Source: CAYJPV01 sp964372095 (GTDB taxonomy: Bacteria; Acidobacteriota; Vicinamibacteria; Vicinamibacterales; JAKQTR01). Taken from it: a stretch of DNA of 64,000 bases. The stretch covers positions 186,001 through 250,000 of the forward strand of contig CAYJPV010000005.1 in NCBI GenBank assembly GCA_964372095.1, in the 5' to 3' direction. The notes below the pieces were generated by a model, which had not been told where the DNA came from, did no database searches, and saw only the letters and a program-made list of their open reading frames with translations. Position numbers and translations under genes: made by a program. Of this stretch, positions 50,201 to 57,293 are shown in pieces. Numbering within the stretch: position 1 is the first letter of the stretch; each line of letters begins with the position of its first letter.

Positions 50201-50513
50201 CGCCCGCTGGATGGCCGTCACCAACACCGACGGCGTGGGCGTGCTGGCCGTCGGCATGCCGCTCCTCAGCGCGTCGGCACGGCACTACAGCCACGCCGAC
50301 CTGGTGCCCGCGCACCACACGTGGGCAGCAGCCAAACGCGCTGAGCTGTATGTGAATCTCGATTTCGCGCAGATGGGCGTCGGCGGCGACGACAGCTGGG
50401 GCGCCATGCCCCACGAGCCGTACCGCCTGCCGGCGAAGCCGTATGCGTACCGGTATCGCCTGCGCCCGTTCTCGGAGAAGCGGGACGGGCCACCGGAGAC
50501 ACTGGCGCGGTAG
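47259..50513 (+). CDS. Secreted GH2 beta-galactosidase (LacZ-type)
   Basis: The 1084-residue enzyme has a signal peptide (MRTRTLWMVAGGLVVLTLGLAGSATG), so it is exported. The domain order is a sugar-binding jelly roll (FQFSFAPRVDARPVDF region), an immunoglobulin-like domain, a TIM barrel and a C-terminal Bgal_small domain. Acid/base Glu is in VVFWSLGNEAGDG and the nucleophile Glu in MILCEYTHAMGNSNG; HEHDPDTGHTLSRESMVRDIRLMKQHNINAVRTSHYPN is the classic LacZ stretch. ATG 47259 is favoured over GTG 47253. No transporter or regulator adjoins it. Its TAG stop begins a heptad array. Confidence 0.95.
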   Translation: MRTRTLWMVAGGLVVLTLGLAGSATGRLGAQAPPVPEWQDPEVVGVNKEPAHATLTIFADETTAAGHDRSASPYYRSLNGTWQFSFAPRVDARPVDFFKPDYDTTAWKTIRVPSNWQFEGFDIPIYMNIAYPWGTNTPPYIPADINPVGSYRRTFTVPPAWKGRPVFIAFEGVESAFYLWVNGERVGYSEDSRTTAEFDITKYIRPGENLLAVEVYRWSDASYLEDQDFWRLSGIYRDVWLWSPDTVHIRDLEIAASLDDDYRDGILKATFWITNRGPQTVKPSVQVQVTDPAGRPVSAPVTQQAEIAAGTEGRVVVSERVAAPRRWSAEDPALYRMIVTLLDDRGRVIEVIPQRVGFRRAEISGGQFKINGVPVLIKGVNRHEHDPDTGHTLSRESMVRDIRLMKQHNINAVRTSHYPNDPLWYDLCDEYGLYVMDEANIESHGMGYAPDRTLGNNPAWKTAHMDRTIRMVERDKNHPSVVFWSLGNEAGDGVNFQATSAWIKQRDPSRPVHYERAERRPHTDVVAPMYMKPADVAKYGATTQTRPMILCEYTHAMGNSNGNLDAYWDLFYTRPQLQGAFVWDWVDQGIRTTIPAAGERQMNPQRRLLPGPEFVRGERRVDRRGTYLAYGGDFGPVTMPSDGNFCMNGLVSADRVPHPGLLAIKRWYQYVQVTPVNLAAGEVEVANWHDFTALDAALQASWSLQADGAVIANGALPPLAIAPRGKQTVTVPLPALTPQPGVEYFLNLSFTLPRATAWGGQPGDEMAYAQFTLPASAPAPARDTTGAPPVMLAETGDVITAAGPTFEATFSRKLGTLTSLTYRGTPVIQRGPLPDFWRAWTDNDRGARLNGRLAVWRDASESWTVRTVSATRLGPGSVRIDVDAAPAAVNATVGISYTIHGTGDIIVDVRLTPVSADLPILPRVGTQLVMPAGFERVAWFGPGPDETYSDRKWAKVGLYRGSVDGQWTEYSRPQENGNKADARWMAVTNTDGVGVLAVGMPLLSASARHYSHADLVPAHHTWAAAKRAELYVNLDFAQMGVGGDDSWGAMPHEPYRLPAKPYAYRYRLRPFSEKRDGPPETLAR

Positions 50514-50629
50514 GTGGGCTCGGGGCTCGGGGCTTCCGCCTTCGCCCTTCGGGCTACGGCGGACAGGCGGGGATTGGGGCTCGGGGGGTATTTCCCCAAT
50601 CCCCAATCCCCAACCCCCAATCCCCATTC
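50511..50629. repeat. Heptanucleotide repeat array (17 units)
   Basis: Seventeen uninterrupted 7-bp units begin at the TAG stop of the beta-galactosidase gene: TAGGTGG, two GCTCGGG, GCTTCCG, CCTTCGC/CCTTCGG and others, ending in CCCAATC (three copies), CCCAACC and CCCATTC. The G-rich first half and C-rich second half are partly complementary and could form a hairpin between the convergent genes. Confidence 0.85.
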
Positions 50630-50641
50630 TGCCGCGCGCGT

Positions 50642-52453
50642 CTACTTCAGATCGATCGTCTTCTGCACCGTCCCGCCCTTGAAACTGGCGTATTTGACGG
50701 TGAAGCTGCCCGTGCCCTTGACCAGGTACTGCAGGGTCTTGGTGGCATGGGCCGGATGCCCGCTGCGCACGATGATCCGCTTCAGGTCCTGCTGGTCAAT
50801 CATCTGGGCGATCGCCGGCCGGTGTTTGCTGGGTACCCAGCTTGCCGACAGGATGTCCACGCCCTTGCCGTCAACCGTGATGAGGTCTGGCGGCACCACG
50901 TTGTTCGACGCGGCCTTGGCCAGGATCGTCCCGACGGCCTTGTCGTTCACGAGGTCCACCCACACCTTGTACACGCCATCCGATATCTTCTCGACTTTCG
51001 TCGCGCCCACGCGCATCTGCGGCATCTCGTCCGCCTGGTACAGCGTGAAGGCCATGTTGCGGTGGCAGAGCTCTTCGTTCATGAAACGCGGCGGCACGCG
51101 GCCGAACGTCTTCTTCATCCCGCCCAGCTCGACCTTGCCGAACTGCGGATGGTCGAACTCCTTCCACGCGACGTACTGGTCACCGAACTCCAGGTGGTCG
51201 TTGAAGAAGTAACTCGAGACCCCGGGCGCGATCGGGCTGTTGGGGTCCTTCTGCTGCTCCTTCAGCTCGGGGCTCGTGAAGTACTGGCCGCCGTTCCACA
51301 GCTCGTTGGAGAACGATACGATGCCCAGGCCGTCGTTCGTCCAGTCCGTCACGCCGCCGTGCACGGTGTACAGGCCGCTCCAGATGATGATGTAGCGGTA
51401 GAACGGCAACATGCGCTCGCCGTTCCGGCCCAGTTCGTCGTAGACCGCCACGTCGGCGCGCGGGTACTCGCCGGTCTGTTCCGCGCCCGGGCTGCGCAGG
51501 ATCATGCCGCCGCTGTTGTGGTACGTCTGCACGCCGGCGATGTTCGGATGGGCCATCAGGAAGTCGTTGACGGCCTTCGCTTCGGGCAACTGGAACGGGT
51601 AGTCCATGGCGCCGCCCTGGATGTAGTTCGGCTGCCAGTCTGCCGCGAAGTTCCGGTTGGGGTCGTACCCGCCGGGACCGTCCTCGTTCACGCGGCCGTC
51701 GCCGTCGTTGTCGAGCCCTTCCTGGCCAAGGATCACCCAGTCTCCCCGCTCGCCGGGTGCGACAGGTTCCAGGATGCGCGGGTCACGCGCGTTGGCCCGA
51801 TGCGTGCCTTCGCCCGGCACGTACTTACGAATCTGCTCGATCGTGCCGTTGCTGTTGAGGTCGTCGGGACCGTCTTCATCGAACGTGCCGTCGCCATCTT
51901 CATCCACCGGCACGTGCCCCGTACGGGCCCCTGCACCCGTCCCGTGCATGAAGTAGTCGCGTCCGTCCGGGTTGACGGTGGGCACGATGTAGAACGCCCG
52001 CTCGTCGACGAGCTGGGTGATCTTGTCGATCTTGCCGTAGTGCTCCATCAGGTACCAGATGGTGTAGATGCACACTTCCCCGCCCTGCACCTCATTGCCG
52101 TGAATGTTGGCTTCGATGTACATGGCCGGCTTGGTGGTGTCGGCACCCGTGTCGGGGTTGTTGATGATCATCGCGGCGATGTCACGCCCCCCGTGGCTCT
52201 TGCCGATCGATACGTACTTCAGGAACTTCGGGTACGCCTTCTCGAGCGCTTTCATGTCGGCGTAGAGTTCGGCCGTGTCGTGCCAGCGGTTGAAGTCGAG
52301 CTTCACCTTGAACGTGCGCTCGGACGACGTTGTCGCCGCGGGCTTGGCGGCCTGGCCGGCTTTCGCCTGCCCGGCAACGCCGGCTGATCCAAACATCGCC
52401 ACCGCGACCAGCAGGCCGGCGGTCGTGATGAATCGAGTGCGTGTCGTGTTCAT
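50642..52453 (-). CDS. Secreted M14 zinc carboxypeptidase
   Basis: The 603-residue protein has a signal peptide (ITTAGLLVAVAMFGSAGVAGQ) and an M14 catalytic domain. The Zn-binding HxxE is in YIEANIHGNEVQGGEV, the third ligand His in VQTYHNSGGMI and the likely general-base Glu in SFSNELWNGG. An Asp-rich insertion (DEDGDGTFDEDGPDDLNSNG and DNDGDGRVNEDGPGG) resembles Ca-binding thrombospondin-3 or EF-hand loops. A beta-sandwich domain follows at the C-terminus. ATG 52453 has AGGAGGAG upstream. The gene lies 18 bp after a paralogue, in the same operon. Confidence 0.9.
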   Translation of the reverse strand: MNTTRTRFITTAGLLVAVAMFGSAGVAGQAKAGQAAKPAATTSSERTFKVKLDFNRWHDTAELYADMKALEKAYPKFLKYVSIGKSHGGRDIAAMIINNPDTGADTTKPAMYIEANIHGNEVQGGEVCIYTIWYLMEHYGKIDKITQLVDERAFYIVPTVNPDGRDYFMHGTGAGARTGHVPVDEDGDGTFDEDGPDDLNSNGTIEQIRKYVPGEGTHRANARDPRILEPVAPGERGDWVILGQEGLDNDGDGRVNEDGPGGYDPNRNFAADWQPNYIQGGAMDYPFQLPEAKAVNDFLMAHPNIAGVQTYHNSGGMILRSPGAEQTGEYPRADVAVYDELGRNGERMLPFYRYIIIWSGLYTVHGGVTDWTNDGLGIVSFSNELWNGGQYFTSPELKEQQKDPNSPIAPGVSSYFFNDHLEFGDQYVAWKEFDHPQFGKVELGGMKKTFGRVPPRFMNEELCHRNMAFTLYQADEMPQMRVGATKVEKISDGVYKVWVDLVNDKAVGTILAKAASNNVVPPDLITVDGKGVDILSASWVPSKHRPAIAQMIDQQDLKRIIVRSGHPAHATKTLQYLVKGTGSFTVKYASFKGGTVQKTIDLK

Positions 52454-52471
52454 CGCTCCTCCTGGTCCCTG

Positions 52472-54463
52472 CTACTTGAGGTTGATGGTGGCGGTGTCGG
52501 TCCCGCCCTTCTGGGCGGCCACCTTCACGGTGATCGCGGTGCCGGGTCTCGCCGTGATGACCCAGTCGAACGACTGCCGTCCGCCGGACCCGGCGAGCAC
52601 GGGAATCGTCACCGTCTTCTCCGACCCCGTGACGATGGCCTCGGGCGGCACGCCCAGCTGGACCATCGTCGGCGTCACCGCGCGGGCCGTGACCGCGTGG
52701 GCCAGCGCCGTGGGCAGGAACCCTGTGTTCTCGACCTCGGCTTTCACCCGGTAAACACCGGCCGCCAGCGTCGTCGCTTCGGCCTTTGCGATCCGGACCT
52801 TGGGGAAGAGAGAGGTTAGATGCAGGACGAACTTCGTGTGCGCCGCGCCCAGGTCGGCAATCTTCGCGGCGGGAGGATTCACGGCCGCGTAGGGTTTGAA
52901 GCCGCCGATCTCGACCTCACCCAGCGTCGGGTGGGCGAACTTCGTCCAGGCGACGAAGCCGTCGATCTTCTCGGCGTCGATCCACTGCAGCAGCCGCTGA
53001 TCGATGCTGTCGGCCGCGTCCGCACCCGGCCGAGCCGCGCCGCCGCCGGCGCCCGCGCCACGCTGGGCGAAGGCCGCCGCCGCACCAGCCGGCATGCCTG
53101 CGGGAGGCGTTGCACCGCCCTGTGCGGGACCGCCGCCCATGGCCGCCCGGCCGCCGCCAAGCCCGGGCGTTGCGCCCGGCAGACTCCAGCCCGGCGTCGA
53201 GAACGACGGCACGCCGTACTGGTAGTAGCCGTATTCGAAGAACGCGCCGGCAGGCGTCCGGTTTACGCCAGCGCTGCGCAGCCCTGTCAGCTCACGGTAC
53301 TTGTCCGCGATGGCGCGGAGGTACTCGGTATCCGCCGCGTTGACGGTCGTAGCCGGGTTACGCGTCGGCATCCGCATGCCGCCCTGAGGGGCGGCGGCGC
53401 CGCGTCCGCCGGGAGCGCCCTCGCCGCCCATCATGAACATACCGCCGCCGCCGCCGCGTCCGCCGAAACCGGCCGGGGCGTCTGTGAACAACCCGACCTT
53501 GCGCGAGTCGGCCGTGCTCTGTTCGGCGAAGTCGAGCATGCTGATGGCGGCCGCGCGGGGCGTTGCCGCGATGAGGTTGTCGCTGTGGCCGAAGGTCAGG
53601 ATGGCCGCGATGTTCCGGCGTGTGAGGACGTAGTCCAGCAACGCCCTGGTCTCGATCTCGCTCACCATGTGCCGCCCGGCGTCGGGTGCGAAGTACGGAT
53701 ACTGGTGCATGAAGTTGCGGTTGATATCGACGCCGCCCGGGCCGTCTTCGTTGATGAAGCCGTCGCCGTCGTTATCGATGCCTTCCGTGTAGAGCGCCCA
53801 GCCGCCGGTTTCGCCCTTCGCGGGATCCGCGCGTTTCATGAGGCGCGGGTCATCGGGGCTCACCATGAAGCGGCCGGCGGGATCCTTGACCCGCATGACC
53901 GTGATGAGCCCGTCCTTGTTGAGGTCTTCGGGGCCGTCTTCGTCCATCCGGGCGTCGTTGTCGGCATCGTAGGGCGAGAGGTTCGTGCGTGCGCCGCTCT
54001 TGACCGGCGCGAACATCTGCTCGGCGCCGTCCGGGTTCACGCGCGGCACGACGTAGATGACATGGTTCTCGAGGCGCTGTTTGATGGCCGCGTCGGCCGG
54101 GTAACCGTTCAGCAAGGACTCGACCACGGACAGCGCGATGGCGCTGCCGATCAGGTGGTCGCCCTCGAAGTTCGCGGCGATGAGCAGGCCGGGGCGCTGG
54201 TCCACCGGGATCCCGCGGGGCTGGGCGATTTCGACGGCCCAGATGTCGCGTCCGCCGCGTGTCTTGCCGATGGAGACGAGTTTGGCGAGGTCCGGATGGG
54301 CCGCCACGGCGGCGCCGAGGGCGGACGCCAGTTCGGCGTGGGTGTGGTATTTCGTGAAGTCCGTGGCCGCGCCGGTGGGCGCGACGAGCAGCCAGCACGT
54401 TGCCGCGGTGAGCGCCGCGGCGCGGATCCAGCCGCCGGCTGGGGTTCTGGTGGTGCGCACCAT
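52472..54463 (-). CDS. M14-family paralogue with altered active site
   Basis: The 663-residue secreted protein has a signal peptide (AAALTAATCWLLVAPTGAA) and the M14 fold (HTHAELASALGAAVAAHP, IGKTRGGRDIWAVEIAQP, YVVPRVNPDGAEQMF). Aligned to its neighbour, ANIHGNEVQG becomes ANFEGDHLIG, so the HxxE zinc motif reads ExxH. The third histidine is shifted by one in TFGHSDN, and the NELW glutamate becomes STPGW. Two Asp-rich Ca-binding-like loops (DADNDARMDEDGPEDLNKDG, DNDGDGFINEDGPGG) match the neighbour. Gly/Ala-rich low-complexity insertions follow (GFGGRGGGGGMFMMGG). It may be catalytically changed or inactive. ATG 54463 follows GAGGAGG. Confidence 0.85.
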   Translation of the reverse strand: MVRTTRTPAGGWIRAAALTAATCWLLVAPTGAATDFTKYHTHAELASALGAAVAAHPDLAKLVSIGKTRGGRDIWAVEIAQPRGIPVDQRPGLLIAANFEGDHLIGSAIALSVVESLLNGYPADAAIKQRLENHVIYVVPRVNPDGAEQMFAPVKSGARTNLSPYDADNDARMDEDGPEDLNKDGLITVMRVKDPAGRFMVSPDDPRLMKRADPAKGETGGWALYTEGIDNDGDGFINEDGPGGVDINRNFMHQYPYFAPDAGRHMVSEIETRALLDYVLTRRNIAAILTFGHSDNLIAATPRAAAISMLDFAEQSTADSRKVGLFTDAPAGFGGRGGGGGMFMMGGEGAPGGRGAAAPQGGMRMPTRNPATTVNAADTEYLRAIADKYRELTGLRSAGVNRTPAGAFFEYGYYQYGVPSFSTPGWSLPGATPGLGGGRAAMGGGPAQGGATPPAGMPAGAAAAFAQRGAGAGGGAARPGADAADSIDQRLLQWIDAEKIDGFVAWTKFAHPTLGEVEIGGFKPYAAVNPPAAKIADLGAAHTKFVLHLTSLFPKVRIAKAEATTLAAGVYRVKAEVENTGFLPTALAHAVTARAVTPTMVQLGVPPEAIVTGSEKTVTIPVLAGSGGRQSFDWVITARPGTAITVKVAAQKGGTDTATINLK

Positions 54464-54566
54464 ATTCCTCCTCGAGAGTGGTGTCCGAAAAGCAGGCTTG
54501 ATGGTAGCGTGTCGCCTGTCGGACACACCACCCCGTGGGTGATATACGCCGGCCGCTATCCGTACG

Positions 54567-54595
54567 TTGCGGTCCCGGCGGCGATTTCGTATACT
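54567..54595 (+). promoter_or_regulatory. Promoter of tRNA-Leu
   Basis: TTGCGG (54567-54572) and TATACT (54590-54595) are 17 bp apart, ending 27 bp before the mature tRNA. Confidence 0.65.
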
Positions 54596-54622
54596 TGGGG
54601 TTCCTGCCTGTGCTCTTCATGT

Positions 54623-54709
54623 GCGGAAGTGGCGGAATTGGCAGACGCGCAAGCCTCAGGAGCTTGTGGCCGCAAGGTCGTGGAGGTTCGAGTCCTCTCT
54701 TCCGCACCA
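54623..54709 (+). tRNA. tRNA-Leu (anticodon CAG)
   Basis: This class II tRNA of 87 nt includes encoded CCA. The acceptor stem GCGGAAG pairs with CTTCCGC, the anticodon stem CAAGC/GCTTG encloses CTCAGGA with CAG at 34-36, and a long variable arm and a GAGGTTCGAGTCCTC T-arm follow. It marks the left border of the island-like region, as tRNA 3' ends commonly serve as integration sites. Confidence 0.95.
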
Positions 54710-54989
54710 GCTACCCAACACACGTAACGACGGAACTTCCAGACAATTCGAGGTCGGACCCTGACACCCTCAGAGGGGTGCGTCGAATCGGGTTCTGTGC
54801 GAGCCCTGTGCGAGGCCAAACCGCGAAGGGACTGTGGGGCGCAGCTCTATTCGCCTTCGATTCGCTTGATGCGGAGCCGGACGACCAGCAGGCTGTGCCC
54901 CCGGCCCCTCACCGTGCTACGATCTGGTCCGCTGGCGGCAGTCGCCGCAGGGCGTTCGTCGGACGCGGACAACCGTAGTCCCACGGGGG

Positions 54990-55340
54990 TTGCTGATAGT
55001 GTTTGATGCGGAGTACTTCCGATCTGGGCTCCAAAGCGAGGTTCGGCGACACGGCGGTAGCCCCGCTGTGAAGCTGGTCCTGCACTCCGGCCAGGAGTGG
55101 CTTGTGCGGGACGTGGTTCATACCTCGGAAGGCTACGTGATGCTGAACGTGTACCACGCACATGGCGAAACCCCGATCATCGCGTCGTCTTCGTCTGCAT
55201 ACGATACTGTCACCCCATCCGGCTTCTGCCCTGTGACGGTGGCATTCGAAGCAATCTCCCAGGTGCACGTATTCGAGCCAAGCGGAGCACACCGGTCTCA
55301 GATCGGTTTTCGCAGTGACGCTGGCCGACAGTTGTCGTAA
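54990..55340 (+). CDS. Hypothetical protein of the island
   Basis: A 116-residue reading from TTG 54990 (GTG 54999 is an alternative). It has alternating short hydrophobic and charged stretches (VKLVLHSGQEWLVRDVVHTSEGYVML, VTVAFEAISQVHVFEP) that suggest a small beta-rich domain. No signal peptide, membrane segment or known motif is seen. It is followed 76 bp later by another small gene on the same strand. Function unknown; the coding status itself is only moderately supported. Confidence 0.4.
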   Translation: MLIVFDAEYFRSGLQSEVRRHGGSPAVKLVLHSGQEWLVRDVVHTSEGYVMLNVYHAHGETPIIASSSSAYDTVTPSGFCPVTVAFEAISQVHVFEPSGAHRSQIGFRSDAGRQLS

Positions 55341-55416
55341 TGCTCGCGATTGGGCTAGGCAGTCGATTCTCTCGCCCACCGCACCGGGCAAGGCATTCTC
55401 GAAGGCAGTAATCCCT

Positions 55417-55797
55417 ATGCCAGTGGTCAAGATCAAGTACAGGACAACCACGAGGTACTTCCACGTGCTGGCTGAACTGGTGCGAGCCGCCCATTATCGA
55501 GGCGTGACCACCTACCAGGACGTCGCCGTGATCATGGGCCTGCCACTCTCTGGTAGTCATATGGCCAAGGAAGTGGGCCGTGTCCTCGGTGAAATCTCAG
55601 AGGATGAGGTGGCCGCTGGCCGGCCGATGCTGAGTTCTGTGGCAGTGAGTGTCGACGGGAAGCCCGGACCAGGGTTCTATGACCTCGCCTGCAAGCTGGG
55701 CCGCCTGTTGCCGACGCAGGATGAGTTGGCCTTCTGGCGGACAGAGTGCGAGGCTTCATACGCGGCGTGGAAACGTCCGCTCCCGAAGGTGAAGTAA
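55417..55797 (+). CDS. Small winged-helix-like protein with PGPGF motif
   Basis: The 126-residue product from ATG 55417 contains VTTYQDVAVIMGLPLSGSHMAKEVGRVLGEI, which resembles the helix-turn-helix part of alkyltransferase-like domains. SVDGKPGPGFYDLACKLGRL follows, a pattern I recognise from small proteins found beside restriction and nuclease genes. No catalytic cysteine of an alkyltransferase is present. A DNA-binding accessory role is plausible but unproven. It converges with the DUF429 gene, 20 bp apart. Confidence 0.5.
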   Translation: MPVVKIKYRTTTRYFHVLAELVRAAHYRGVTTYQDVAVIMGLPLSGSHMAKEVGRVLGEISEDEVAAGRPMLSSVAVSVDGKPGPGFYDLACKLGRLLPTQDELAFWRTECEASYAAWKRPLPKVK

Positions 55798-55817
55798 CTG
55801 TGCCGTTCCACGAAGAC

Positions 55818-56588
55818 TCAGCCAGCGGAGACCCGCTCTTCCGCCGCGGATGACGCTAGGCCATTTAGGCTGTCGGGAAACGGCACCGCGATCCACCCTT
55901 CGCGTCGGGCACACGTAACCAGTCGCCCAGGAATCGGCCGGCACTGCGCCACTGCTGCCGCTCGGGTAACCAGGGAGGCCAGCACCGCATCCAAGACGTC
56001 ATCGCTCTGCTGACAATCACTCCAAACTTGTTCGGACGCCGTGAGCCACTTAGCGGTCGCCGGGCGCAGCCAATCGACGAGCCTCCCCCGGCCTTCTGCG
56101 CTGGCGGGGCCCCTCTTGTATCCGGTCGAACGCTGCCCCCAGGACGCTAGTGCTGCTGCGGGGTAGACCTCAATGAGCTTGTTGCTGCCGTCCCGCGGTA
56201 CGGAGTCAGAAGCCTTCGCGTACCATGAAAGGAGGCGGGCGCACCGCATTGCGGTCACGCCGATGCGGTCCGATGACACGCTCAACGGCCAGCGCCCGGT
56301 CACTCCACGGACAAGCCGATCCGTCCGCCGGTATTGGAGGTGGTGCCCATCGTGAGATGGCCAGGAACAGCGCCGGTGGTGCGCCGTAACTGCCTCGGCA
56401 AATGCGTCCGGCCAGCCGAACGGGGCATCGATACCTACCCTGTCCGCCTTGGCGAAGGCCGCCATCAGGACGCCATCATCGGCGCCGCAGAAGGCATCCT
56501 CCACGGTGGCCTTGTCGGCACCCCACCGGATCCAGCACATGGCGGTCCGCTTCGGGTCTGCGGCCAGGTCGACTCCCAGAGTCAGCAC
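55818..56588 (-). CDS. DUF429 predicted RNase H-fold nuclease
   Basis: The 256-residue protein starts VLTLGVDLAADPKRTAMCWI, with an Asp in the first strand as in RNase H-fold enzymes. It continues with DRVGIDAPFGWPDAF, YRRTDRLVRGVTGRWPLSVSSD, LIEVYPAAALASWG, SDDVLDAVLASLVTRAAA and EGWIAVPFP, the motif series of DUF429. Members are predicted nucleases of unknown target, often in variable regions. GTG 56588 is preferred because it begins the conserved strand; TTG 56630 is an alternative. It is divergent from the XRE gene across 94 bp. Confidence 0.8.
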   Translation of the reverse strand: MLTLGVDLAADPKRTAMCWIRWGADKATVEDAFCGADDGVLMAAFAKADRVGIDAPFGWPDAFAEAVTAHHRRCSWPSHDGHHLQYRRTDRLVRGVTGRWPLSVSSDRIGVTAMRCARLLSWYAKASDSVPRDGSNKLIEVYPAAALASWGQRSTGYKRGPASAEGRGRLVDWLRPATAKWLTASEQVWSDCQQSDDVLDAVLASLVTRAAAVAQCRPIPGRLVTCARREGWIAVPFPDSLNGLASSAAEERVSAG

Positions 56589-56682
56589 GGGCAGACGATA
56601 CTGATAGTGTGCAGGCCGTTGCAAGCACAATCACACTCATCGTGTGTAGATCAGGTTTCGCAGGCAGCGAATCCTATGTGGC

Positions 56683-56922
56683 GTGGCCTCTGGGGATCTG
56701 CGCGCGGCGTTCGGTCGACGAGTGCGCGAGTTGCGCCTCAGCCTGGGACTATCCCAGGAGGAGCTGGCTGAGCGCGCGGATCTGCACCGGAACTACATCG
56801 GCGGGATCGAGCGAGGCGAACGGAACGTCGGCATCCTCAACGTCGGCAAGCTAGCCGAAGCGCTCGCGGTGTCCATAGCCGAATTGTTCGGCCCATTCAC
56901 GCACAAGTCCAAGCGCCGGTAG
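56683..56922 (+). CDS. XRE-family helix-turn-helix regulator
   Basis: The 79-residue single-domain protein has the XRE fold: FGRRVRELRLSLGLSQEELAERADLHRNYIGGIERGERNVGILNVGKLAEALAVS, with recognition helix HRNYIGGIERG. Its size and closeness to a restriction-type operon are like the controller (C) proteins of restriction-modification systems. It starts with GTG at 56683. An inverted repeat CACAC-N5-GTGTG (56632-56646) just upstream could be its operator, also controlling the divergent DUF429 gene. Confidence 0.8.
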   Translation: MASGDLRAAFGRRVRELRLSLGLSQEELAERADLHRNYIGGIERGERNVGILNVGKLAEALAVSIAELFGPFTHKSKRR

Positions 56923-56990
56923 CGCCCGGCCACCCAGGGACCGGCGTGCAGAACTTCCGCCGTATTAAGACCCGGCCCTCAGTAGGCTGA

Positions 56991-57241
56991 GGCCACGACC
57001 TACGGCACGAGTTCGGCTCACGGCTAATCGAGGCGGGCGTCAGCCTGCTGACGGTCTCGCACCTCTATGGCCACACGAGCATCGCGACGACAGCGCGGTA
57101 CCTCAACGCCTCGCAGACAGTCGTAAAGCGCGAGATGGCGCGCTTCCACAAGGGGCAGGAACCGCAGAGGGCTGGAGTTGCCGAAGCCGAAGGCGCCGAC
57201 GATGTGGTGCGGGAGCCGGGGGGCACGTCGGTGATTATGTG
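56991..57241 (+). pseudogene. Tyrosine recombinase (integrase) C-terminal relic
   Basis: The frame open from 56991 to the TGA at 57241 encodes GHDLRHEFGSRLIEAGVSLL, TVSHLYGHTSIATTARYL and about 45 more residues. These are the R-H-x-x-R box and the H/catalytic-Tyr region of phage-type integrases. A TGA at 56988-56990 interrupts the frame immediately before HDLRH, and the N-terminal three quarters of the gene are missing. It is a decayed remnant, and supports past mobility of the surrounding DNA. Confidence 0.8.
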
Positions 57242-57293
57242 ACGTTCGAAACTACCCACACACCGTCAACATGGGAGACCGGCCAAGGACCTT

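Noticed and set aside
54710..54989. Coding sequence just after tRNA-Leu
   Set aside because: Short overlapping frames exist in several phases, but none has a ribosome-binding site, family motif or consistent codon usage.
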